This document shows, piece by piece, positions 15,001-27,000 of a stretch of DNA of 64,000 bases (position 1 is its first letter; each line of letters opens with the position of its first letter). The stretch spans positions 34,267,927 through 34,331,926 of the forward strand of contig OW387136.1 in NCBI GenBank assembly GCA_936440205.1, written 5' to 3'. The notes beneath the pieces were generated by a model, which was not told the origin of the DNA, ran no database searches, and worked only from the letters and a program-made list of their open reading frames with translations. The translations under genes and the position numbers were made by a program. This DNA comes from Lepidonotus clava (Eukaryota > Annelida > Polychaeta > Phyllodocida > Polynoidae).

Positions 15001-18000
15001 CTGACCTTTGTTTTTCCGGACCCGGTGGGCCCAACCAACATGAGACCGTGGCGCACGACAGTGGTTTCGTACAGCTGGATACACTTGTGGATGAAGCCCG
15101 GTACGTCCTTGAGCCCCATCTTACTACACGACTTGCGGAGGGCCTCATCAAGGAGACCGTAGTCTATCGGCTCTTCCTGCAAGGATGAACAAGAGTAGTT
15201 TATGAGTATATTGGAGACTGGCCTTTCACACTGAAGGAATGTTCCCAGGTGTATGGGATGTGCCAGTGGGATTCTTGCATTAAGAATTTAATTCTCCGCT
15301 CTGGACTAACTTTTTCGGGGCAATTCCCGCATTAATATATTACAAGAACAAAAAACAAAAAAATTACAAAGAAATAGGCACGATTAAGATGGGCCTAATG
15401 GTACCTTATGGTACATAAAATATTTTTCTAGGATATTCCCTGCACTAGGATGACCATACGTTCAGTATCACTTTTTGCACCTTCTTTTACAGCTACATTT
15501 ACACTAAGATAATATACGTAGTATTGCATTTGAATTGGGACAGACATGTATGGTTACATGTGAAATCAACCATGTTATGCCATCCCAGTTTCAATATCAT
15601 ATTTCAGTTCATTGCTCATGAAAATGAGTATGCGACATTATGTATTAAAGAATATGAGAGTATTTCTAAAAAATCGTCATGAAAACAAAAATGCTTGTTG
15701 AATTTGGTTGTTACCTCCACTAATATATACTTTGTTGAACTTTTATTGATCAATCCCCATATAAGGCCATGTCTATCATTTCATGACCATATGCATCTCG
15801 ACCAATTTAAGTTCCCTGGGACCCACCTTAATGCTGAGGAACAGATCCGACATGATGCCGTTAAACAGTTTGAGATCGTCCATCAGGGACCCACCTTAAT
15901 GCTGGGGAACAGATCCGACATGATGCCGTTAAACAGTTTGAGATCGTCCATCAGGGACCCACCTTAATGCTGGGGAACAGATCCGACATGATGCCGTTAA
16001 ACAGTTTGAGATCGTCCATCAGGAACTTGGGCACGTTGACGTCACGGATGGCTCGCAGAGTGATCAGCTCCTCGTCCATGTCCGGGTTTTGACGCTTCAG
16101 GTTTCCAGCGGCTGAGATGACGCTCTTCACAGCACGCATACCGAAGTCATAATGGTCCTGTGGGGTTGCAGAAGAGGATAGAAGAGCGATATCATAGACA
16201 GATGTACTGATGTATCAACAGAGGTCGGCCTTTTTGTATTAGGTACAGGAAGAGGGACTAGAAACCAAGCCAGGCCCAAACACTGAAGCATTACATGGAC
16301 CTGATATCTGCTGGAAGAGTGTAAATCAACCAATACAGGGAGCAGAAAATCAAGAAAAGTTGGAATTAGAAATTGTCTACAGAAGGTATTAAGCTATCGT
16401 CCACCAACCATGAAAAATAGGTCACATGACAATTGTAAATTAATTTGTATGTTCAATACTGAAATTACTGCTAGGCAATTTATTTGGTTACCAATATGTC
16501 TAGGAAAAATAATTGTGATTGCCTTATGACTAATTCTTAGGCACGCTTTGTGATTATACATTAGTCAATGTGTACTAACCTGAGAGCTGAGCTGTTCTGA
16601 TGACAGTTTGAAGGTAGTTGTGATCTTCTTTGCAAGAACTTTGGCATCAGAGAAACCGAAGGAGAAGAGACTGATCTCGGCGATAAGGGCGTAGTCTGGC
16701 ACCATCATAGACATGGGACGGAACAGTGCCTACAAAAGGAAATAGGATTGTAATGTATATTGAAAAGCCATATTCATTTTCTTTTCTTGAAAAAGGTGCT
16801 GCAAAATTTTATTAGATAATAACTTTAAAAGAATCAAGATACATATCTAATTTAAGAAACGAAATGGTGGAATAACTGTCCAACTACCACAGGGAGTAGA
16901 TCGTTGATGGAGAATTATTCATTAAGAAACCAAATCGACATGTTTCGACCGGTTAAGGTATTCTTCAGGATTAATTTGTACAGCAATTTGAGTAAATATC
17001 AGGTACGAAGTGCGCTTTTGAGAAAGCACACTTTAATTTGAGAAAGAAATTCCTTAGTTCGAAGTTATAGACCTTGTGCAGAAATGGTTACCTCACGTGC
17101 TACAAATAATTCATTATTTTGTTTGAAATAAGTTTACCATAATGTATGTTCTAGACTTTATGAATTGTATATGACGATAAAATATTAATTGATCACCTAT
17201 ACAGCAACTGCTAATATCCTCTACTTTACTTTTTAGGTACCCGTTCTGTCAGTGCCTACCTTGAGGTTGTCGGGGAGTTCGGTTCGCCCGGCGTAGCCAG
17301 GGTTCATTGTGATGAAGACGGCACAGGACGCCTTCAGGGCCAGCTCCACGCCCTCAAACATGAACCGGTCCACCTACAGGGAAGGAGGAAAGGTGTGTAA
17401 CTCAACTCAACTAAAATCCATGTGCCCCATTGAACGTTTTTAACATCTCTACATGCAAAATGATGCAGGATAATCTTTCGCTTTTGTAAAGTCTTAGTAG
17501 GAAAGTTCGAGAGATCTCATCGTCTTTTAGTTTGATTTCAGAAACATAATGTTACAAATTTCTATTGTCAATATCATGAATTCAAATATATTCGCATCTT
17601 CAACAAAATCATATTTCCTTTAAAACATTTACTGACCTGACAGATTTTCTCCCCATAGTATCCATACCGCTTAACAATTCGTGCAGGCTTATTCCGTATG
17701 ACAACAGCTATTAACTATGAGTTCTACAAGATTAATCTAGCTTATTGTAGCTTAAAAATAATAGCTACACATTATGTACAATAACTCATGATATTTTGAG
17801 GTTGTGTGTCTGCTGGTACGAGTGTTGGTAAAGGTGGCCCTACCCGTTCTATCTGGGCCTTCTGAATGGTCATGATCTGCATGGCCACCACAGATAACAC
17901 CTCAATGTCTATACGGTTGAACTCATCGAAGCAGGCCCACGCGCCTGAGCTGGAAGCACGGCGGGAGAAGGGCACATGATAACAAACGGTCGGACTAGTT

Positions 18001-21000
18001 CAGAGTTAAGAGTTGGGACATCACAGTGGTAAGTCTTGGTCAGAGAGATTTCAGTGGAGGGGGTATGTGGGAAGTGTGGGTATAGATTAAAAGTAGCACA
18101 CAGAAATGAAAAGAAACACTCAAAACAAGCACCTTTGGAATGGTGTACCTTTGGCCTGCTAATCAGACTGAAGGGCTGGGCTGGACAAAGTGCAAGAGAG
18201 TGCAGGAGATGAAACCTTTTTGATTGGCCTTGTTTTGAAATACAAATTACTTCGGGGCCTTCCATTAACTATGCATGCATCCAGGGGGGAGGGGGGGGGT
18301 ATGAAATTTATGAAAATGTGCGTAGGTTCTTGTACAAATCTATTGCGTATCTTTGCCCCAAGGGGTGGGGGTCTGAAATTTTTGAAAATGTGCGTATGTA
18401 TTAAATGGAAGGCTCCTTCTCATATTAAGTAAAGGGATTGGCCCCACCCTAATACTGATCCTTCATATGAAATAGGTAGGGAGAGGGCTTTGGTGATCAA
18501 ATATAGATAACTCACCTTAAGTGTATTTATTCTCATGCTTTTAAGTTTGAATTCCATGCTTAGACAATAGACACATGAAAGGCTAAGATATATACATTTG
18601 CACATCACCATGTATCATTGTATAAGATTGAATTTCTTAGTTGTAAACTATAGCACCTTCTGTTGAATTAACCTTATGTGTTAGTGTTAGATTGTGTATG
18701 TACATATATCAGTCTATTTAAAATCTAGGGAGCTAGACACTTTTTGGACCAAATTGTATCTTTGGAAGTCTTTATGTGTTTATAGATTTATTTTACCTAT
18801 TTCTCATATACTTTCATACAGAAACAGCTTTTTTTCACACACAAAAAAGAAAAGGAAAAAAAACAAACTTTCATACAGAATGATAGCCTTGATGGTGATT
18901 TTGTATGTGATTCTTTCAATGCTTCTTACCCTTAATACTCTTATGTTATAACTGTCACCAGACCTGCCAAACACAGTGGACACTTCCAAACAATTTCAGC
19001 AATTGACGGCTTCGAAACCCATCCCCGAATTTCACTCAAAAGCTGCACATGAATTTGAACTCTTAATCTAAAAATGATCAGCTGTTAGTAGTTTAGACTG
19101 AAATAAGTTTTAGCGACTTGCACAAGCAGTCTTAACCGCTCTATACAAAACGCTGAGTTGTGTTGTGTTGGCAAGCCTGTAACTCCTTAAAGTATCTAAC
19201 CACTAGGAGTAGACTACAATACGACATTAGGCTTAATCGAGCGTGAGGCGACATGGACTATGGTACAGCGCTAGGCTTATCGGGGCCTACCCGTTGCTGC
19301 TGGGCCTTTTGGATGGTGGTGATCTGCTGAGCTACCACTGACAACACCTCTATGTCTATACGGTTAAACTCATCGAAGCAGGCCCATGCACCCGCACTGC
19401 AATGTTCCGGGAACTCGGAGATTATTTCAAGGAAAGGATCAAACAACAAACAAAACATGGCATGCAAGTGTTGTAAAACAGACAACTCATTGGTGAACAG
19501 TTACTGAATAGAATGTACGGTGAAGGGATGATGACCATTTTGTCGTTAACTTGTTAACTCATACTATTATTGAACACAACACACTTGGGTTATGAGGATA
19601 GATAGAATCACATGATGTCAATTATGCAATGAACAGGAAACAATCAATAATAAAATCTATCAAAAATAGTTACTGGCTTAATGATGCAAATTCTTATGAC
19701 ATTTGATTTTGGCCATTCGTTGAAATGTATGTTTTTACTGAATTTTTAAGATAAAATACAAGGTTACAGTTTATAAGTAAATTACAAGGAAAGAAATTTT
19801 GGCCAGGTTTCAGAGCTTTTGGTTGGCTGTTCAACGTACCTGGCGAGTCCCTTGAAGAACTTGCCCATGGCCATGAAGTCGAGCTGGTCAGAGCAGTTGA
19901 AGACGACGCACTGAATGGCCATCGCCTTAGCCAGATCCTGTGAATCGGGGACGGCAACATGACCATGATTCATATTCATATTATAGACATACGTAGGGAT
20001 ACTAAATAGATTTAGAGTTTGATTGTAAGCACAAGCAAGGTATATCCTATTTCCATATCTAATGGTTTTACAATCACTATAAAGAACTACTCGTGTAAAT
20101 GTCGTAATATAAACTCGCTATGACCATAGTATAAGCCTTTTAAAGCATTGACGGCTGTGATTTAAATGAAACCTGATAACTTTTACACCTATAAAGATGG
20201 ATTCTACACCTATACGTTAGATCATTTACGTATAATTTATGGATATGGTGGGTAAGTGTTTTACATCACAACCCAATCCCTCAGAGCCAGGCGCTGCACG
20301 CCCCCCTCTTTTTGGGCCAAAATATTATTTACTATTAAATACTATGGCACGCCCCCCCCCCCCCCCCCCCCCCCTCCTTTTGAAAATTCCTGGATCCGCC
20401 CCTGAGAGCCTCACCTTGGTGGTTTCTGTCTTTCCTGTGCCAGCCGGTCCAGCGGGAGCACCTCCAAACTTGAGATGGAGGGCTCCGGTCAGTGTGAGGT
20501 AGCAGCGGTCAGTGAGCGGGGTGATGACGAGCCGCCCGGAGTTACCCAGGTACTCATACCCGTACAGGAATTCGGCGTTGACAGCCCGAATGTACAGGTT
20601 CTCCTCTATCCAGTAGTACCTGATATGGAGGTGTTTACAAGTTAGCTACTCGGCCATAAGTAAGTAACATCGACACTTGAAGCCAGTTGTATAGCTTGTG
20701 AAGTACCCATTTTTCAACTTTTCTCTTTAGTTTATTGATTTTTCCTCGTTCATTTTATTTTTTCTGATTTATCCTCAGTCTCGAATGCTTCTCGAGTATG
20801 TGATACACAGTTTTGATGTGTGTATAAGGTATTGAATACTTATGTAATTTTAATGTCTTATTCTAAATATAGCAACAGTGATTGCTTATTCTAGAGGTCG
20901 AGACCATATCAAATTCAATAGAATTTACTACTATTGCAGAGTAGGTGGCAAATTTGGAAAAAGCCCATCTTGAGAGCGCTACAAGAAAACTGCAAACCTC

Positions 21001-24000
21001 GCCATGTATGATTTCATTTGAAAAAGTATACGAAGCATGACCTACCTGAGCTGACTGATCCACTCAAAGTCGTTGATGTTCTGCACCTTCTCCTTGATCA
21101 TGTTGAGGACGACGTCGCGGGCATGCACCTCGATGACGATAAGGGCAGACAACACCTGCCGTCCGATCTTACTGAGGGGCTGCCGGACCAACTCACGAAG
21201 GTCGTCCAACTGTAAGCATACAATTCAGGTCCCCATATAAAAACACCAATCTAACTGAGGGGCTGCCGGACAAACTCACGGAGGTCGTCTAGTCAGGTCC
21301 CCATGTAAAAACAATCTAACGGAGGGGCTGACGGACAAACTCACAAAGGTTGTCTAACTGTAAGCATACAAGTCAGGTCTCCAAGTAAAAACACCAATCT
21401 AATCTAATGTATGTCAAGTTTTATCAATTTAATTTTTGAAACGAGTCTCTGCATAAGACCCTGCATAGACCCCCAAAAATAGTTGTGTTCAGGTAACATT
21501 ATGGTAGGTAGTGCAATTTGATTTTTCTCTTTTTTTTACATTTTAAATTTCTTTAGAAACATTTTTATCAAAAAAGGTTATGGTTGGGCCAAAATATTAT
21601 GGTATTTCGGGTCACCTGAATATAAAATTCGTGTTAAGGCATACCCAGTCCGTGGGCAGCACATTTAAGTAGATCTATATATGAGATGTCCACCCCGTGC
21701 CTGCCGCCGCCTTACCTGTTGGAGGAGGTTGGTCCTCAGTGTGTCCAGGTCCTTCTTCTCCAGGGCCTCCGACACCTCGGTGGTCCAGAACACCTGGCAG
21801 CCCGCGATGACGATCTGTCCCGGCCAGTTCAGCACCCACTCCGTGCGCTTAGTCTGCGAGCGATAAACAGCCAGACAATGATTTATGTGTGTGCATCGAA
21901 AGCAATGAAGTAATCTTGGTCTATTTTTTCGGTGAACCTCTTGATGGCTAACATGCAAATTAGACTGTTCTATAAATTTTCTTAAGATTCATTTTTGTGT
22001 GGAAGGCAAAGTTACTGAAGATAATGAGAAATATTCTGTCCACACTGCTGCTTTGACAGTCAAATCTACAAATGTTTACCTCCGCTTTTGGAGGCCTTTG
22101 AGGGTACGACATTGAGTCAACTTGGTCTATGTTTTGTAAATCTCTTTGGTTGTTAATCTGCATGTTAAACTAGTTATACTTTACAGGTTTTCCTAAATTT
22201 CTTTTAAAAGAGAAAAAGGGCCGTCAACTGATTATGTATGTATTATTCGCCTAAATTATGGACCCCTGACCCCCTTGGCCTGCCGTATGCATTAGTTTTA
22301 TACAGGGACGTGCGCATATTTTCAAGAATTTCAGACCTCCCACCCCCCTTGATGCATAATTTATGGATGGCCCCTTACTGAATACAATGAGGAACATTCT
22401 GTCCATACTACTGGACAGTCAACCCAGTGAAATGCCACTATAATGCTCATTTTTACCACTGTAGGAACTCCTTGTTTGTATCTTATTTGACTATTTACCT
22501 TTGGGTAGGCGATTAGAGCCTTGCCGAGGGTGGATCTCAGGGACTCCTTCATGACGCGCTCCACCTCGAGCAGCCAGTCCTCCACGTTACCACGCGGGTA
22601 CAACTCCTCACTGAAGTCCACGTCCTCACCGTCAGCAGAGTACATCTTGGTGATGCGAAGGTCGTCCTCAAATTTGAGCTGTAGGACAAGAAGAGACGAA
22701 CGGAATTCTGTGTCAGTTGGGGAGAATAAAGGTCCTGGATTATTGAGGGAGAATTGAGGTTCTTAGTCTGCGGCTTGGGGAAGACTAAGAGCCCTGGGCC
22801 AGTGAGGGGAAACTAAGGGCACTGGGTTAGAGAGGAGAGATTTAGGGTGCTTGGGCCAGTGAGGGAAAATCAAGGGTCCTTGGCCAGTGAGGGAAAACAA
22901 GCGTTCTTTACCAAGGAGGAGACTGCGGGTATATACAAGTTCATTTCCTATTTAAAACTGCTGTTTAAAGTACAACAGATAAATCCTGGTTCCAAAATTA
23001 CTTCAAGCAAAGAACTACTTAGCACTGTGCGAAAAGCTAGTATGAAAACATTCTATCACCTTAGAGATTTCACACTTAATCATACTGCAGACAATATTTA
23101 TAAAACTATTGGGACTTGAAAGAAGAAGAGCTTACCTTAGCAATGTTTTCGAAACACTTCTTGAGATGGGGCTGGACAGCGGTAGGATCTTTGGTCTGAG
23201 ACAGGATCTCGAGCAGTTCGTCGTCCGACAAGAAGTAGAAGCGGGGGAAGGAGTTTCGCTTGGTCTCGAGGTACTCGCTGAGACCCTTCTGCACCTGTTC
23301 CAGCAGCTTGTTACACTCCCGCAGGTTGTCCAGGAGACGGTTGTCGGGGCACAGCGAGATCACCTGGGGGCAGAGAGTCAGGGATGAATAGGAGCTACGT
23401 ATTTAAATCTGTTGTGATGATTTTCTTTTCTCACAATTCTCAGCTAGACTTGAATATAATGCAATCCCCTAATTTAAGAGGCATCATGTTTCAAGCCGCA
23501 CGCTGAATTTTGAGTTTCCCTTGGGGGAATTATTTAGAATCTTTTTTTTTCAGAGGTCACATAGTATTAATAGGTTGGACAAGCCCATAATTTAGACTGC
23601 ACCTTTTTAAGTTGAAGCCTTATTGCCTAACATGTATCCGACTAATCTGCGGCATAAATTTGGGTATTTATGGAACTAGAATGTGAAAATGGAAATATAC
23701 ATTAAATCAACTTTGATTGCAAAAGAAATTTAAGAAATCAAGAGAACCAACAGGTTGCTGTAATAACCCTGTATCTAGACCTGTGTTACTGACCTGCGGG
23801 TTGTCCTTGGCGTTCTTCATGATCTTCCTCCAGAGGCGCTCCATGGTCTGGTAACGCTTGCTTTCTACCGGCAGCTGTCGGTTGATATCCTCGGATGAGA
23901 AGATGGGCTCTAGGTACAACCACTGCCGCTGGCACAGCAGCCACTCGTCCAACACATCCTGGACAGAGAAAATACATTTTATTAATTCATGTAGAATTGT

Positions 24001-27000
24001 TTTTATTACGATTACAGTTCAACGCTTTACCAAGCGAAATGTTACATTATTGTGTATTCATTGATTTATTGATAGTGTCTCTTGACTCTTGGCAGCTGCA
24101 GATATTATACACCGAAATGAGGGGTATGACATATAATGGCCCTATAACCTGAATTTCGATACGGCGACATGGCCCTTTTAATCTGCATCAGCTGGGCCCC
24201 ATACTTTCTCACGTTTTCCATAGTATGCAGTAATTACTTTATTGGAATCTAACATTGGTCTGGTTCTTCGATCATGAACTAATCCCAAAACTTACCTGTG
24301 TGATTTTCAGCTTGCTCTCCCAGGTGGAGATGCGCTCCTCGAAGGGCTTCTTGTAGGGGGAGAAGGACATGCTCTGGGTCATGACGATGTGGTCGTCCAG
24401 TAGCTGGGAGATATCATCTGAGGCCTTCAGGATAAAGGTGCCCGTCGACTTGTACGGCATAATATCAAACTGCAGGGGCGCCCATTCGTTCTCCATCTTG
24501 TCCAGCGCCTGAGTGGGGGAGATGGCAGAAAGGGTTAGTGTAAAACTTTAACATATAATTAACTAATACCTCCAATCACATTTCATTTCGTTTCAATTCT
24601 TTAGCAGTTATAACTTCTGTTTTTATGAGAGGCAAAATAAATATTGGGTAATCAAAATCTACCCATAAAAACTAAAGTGAAAAGAATTAATGCTGACTCA
24701 TCATTAAAAGCTGTCATTATGTTATCAAACATCACATAAATACTCCGTAATATTTAAATGATATAGCAATCCTATGACAGGGTAAGTGATTTGAAATTAA
24801 AGTCCTCTTGCAAATCCTATAATTCCAACATACGTTAAGTTCTCAGTCTTTATTTGTCATGAGTTCACTTAACCATTGGTTTCAGTTCGCCACAGCCTTG
24901 AGCCCAAAGGGCCGTACCTGTTCGATGGAGTACTCCTTGCCGGCCACCTCGGCCACCTTGGAGATGACGTGGATATGGTCCTGGAGCTTCATCTCCAGAC
25001 ACTTACTGAAGGTGAGCGACGCTTTGGGTTTGATGGGGAAACCCAGGTCGGCCGACAGCTGCAGCGGGACCAAAGAAATAAGGAAGGTTGGTTAAAGGGA
25101 GACGAAGAAAACGTAGTGTTAAAAACTAAATAACTATGAAAATACATTTCAGAAGCCTCACTAAGCCCTATTGTGCTATATCAACTGTGTAAACTATCCT
25201 TAACATAGCACCTTTTTTTATTGTCTATTTCAATTAATGTAGACGCCTGGAAATCTACTTTGCTAAAGAATAGAAATGTCATCACTAACATAGAATTCTA
25301 TTACGGTTTAAGATAGTTTTCATTGCTAATACTTTACAATTTGTATAATTTATATTCATTGAGTGTATGTCTTAAGTATTTTTTATTTACAAAGGTTTTT
25401 GACTGTGAAATATGTATCCTGTTTGGGTTCCCTTTCTATGGAACATATGAGTATTGCACACAGATAATTTGGCAATATTTTTGGCATTACAAAACTAGTA
25501 AGTTGCATGTTTTATTTTCAATAAACCTCATAGTTACCAGGTAAGAATTGTTGTTTGTTGTTTTTATATTTTCAAGAGTTTTTTGTGGAAACCATTTGGC
25601 AAGTGCTTTAGTACTTACCGCATCCCAATGGCGACTACGCATACCAGGATTCCTCAGGCCTTGTATGAGGGGAATGAAGGGTTTGAACTCCTCGATGAAA
25701 CCTTTAATCTCAACAGCCACTTGTGACACGCCTACAGAAGCAAGTATAAACATTGTCTCAATGTTCGTTTTCTTTAGAAAAATGTGACAAACTTAATTTT
25801 TCGGGAGAAAATGGCTTAGTTGAGGCACATCATATTATAACTGAAATCGAAAGTTTTTTTATTTGTTAGTTTTTAAAGAGCAAAATTCCATTGTCATACT
25901 TGTTTTTTTCAGCATTTACTTATACAATGATATTTGAAAAAAAAAGTTTCGACATTTCAATGTACATAAAGTATAGATTTCACGGATATCTGTCCTTCAA
26001 ATAGAAGTGCATTAACAACATGAAAACATTTGATGTGTGATATTGTGTTGATGGCAGATAATGTAAGTATATGCTTCAGGTGGGATGTGATTGCTGGGAA
26101 GGTGCCAATAAATATGGTATACGTGTGGACACAATGTGGACACATCTATCTGGTTCTGGTGACATTTGAGGTGAGGGCCACAGTTGTGTCTACAAACAGT
26201 GGGTGGAGATTTCTAAGTTTGGTGTGGTGGGTGATTTAAACTCTCCATAACTGTCCGTCTCCCATGTCCAGGGTTGTGCCCTTGGACTGTGAACCTCAGA
26301 AGGCCTTCACAGAAACCTCCCATACCATGATGCAGCTCAGTAAAACATGTCTGACAGAAAACCTGTGATATCTGGTGTCAACAGTGACAGACCATAATGA
26401 GCATTGTTCCTAATTCTATGGTATGCATTATACAAATATTTTGCTGGATCAAAATTGTGAGGGTTTTTGGATATGCAGTAAATGCCAAAGTCACATCATA
26501 ACGTTGCTGCTCTTCACAAAACAGCACGACCATTGTTTTACCTGATGAATAAACGGTGAACATAGAATCTTCGTCTGAAAAAGTAGCAACGCGCAAAGAT
26601 CAAGTCTATTACCAAAATAGTATTCTGTGCCACTAAGTGAGTCCAAAACATATATGAGGGTTGAAAAATACCCTATAAAGGTGTGAAAATACTTGCAGCT
26701 TGAAAGGGAAAGTTTTGATACTGGCAACTTCACACAAAATTTAAAACAGTCATGGATACAAAAATGGTACCTCTTGGTAAAATAGATTGTTGTATTTCCT
26801 GTTCTGTAAAAATGATTTGATTAAGAATACAAAAGTTACCGCACAGAAAAGTAAGTGGAACCACATAATTCTCAGTGTATTGTATTCCGGACTGCCATGT
26901 AAAGAATGCATGTGGCAGGTTGGGCCTTTGACTTGGAGACTTGTGGACTTGTGGACTTGTGGACTTGCAGACCAGGACGTGGTCACCGTTACGGAGTTTC

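Noticed and set aside
18694-18989. Open frames around 18.7-19.0 kb
   Set aside because: AT-rich, lysine- and phenylalanine-rich chance frames between the alternative exons, without supporting signals.
17844-19396. One of the two exon 24 copies as an assembly duplication
   Set aside because: The copies differ at many silent and several coding sites and have unrelated flanking introns, so they are true, old duplicates.
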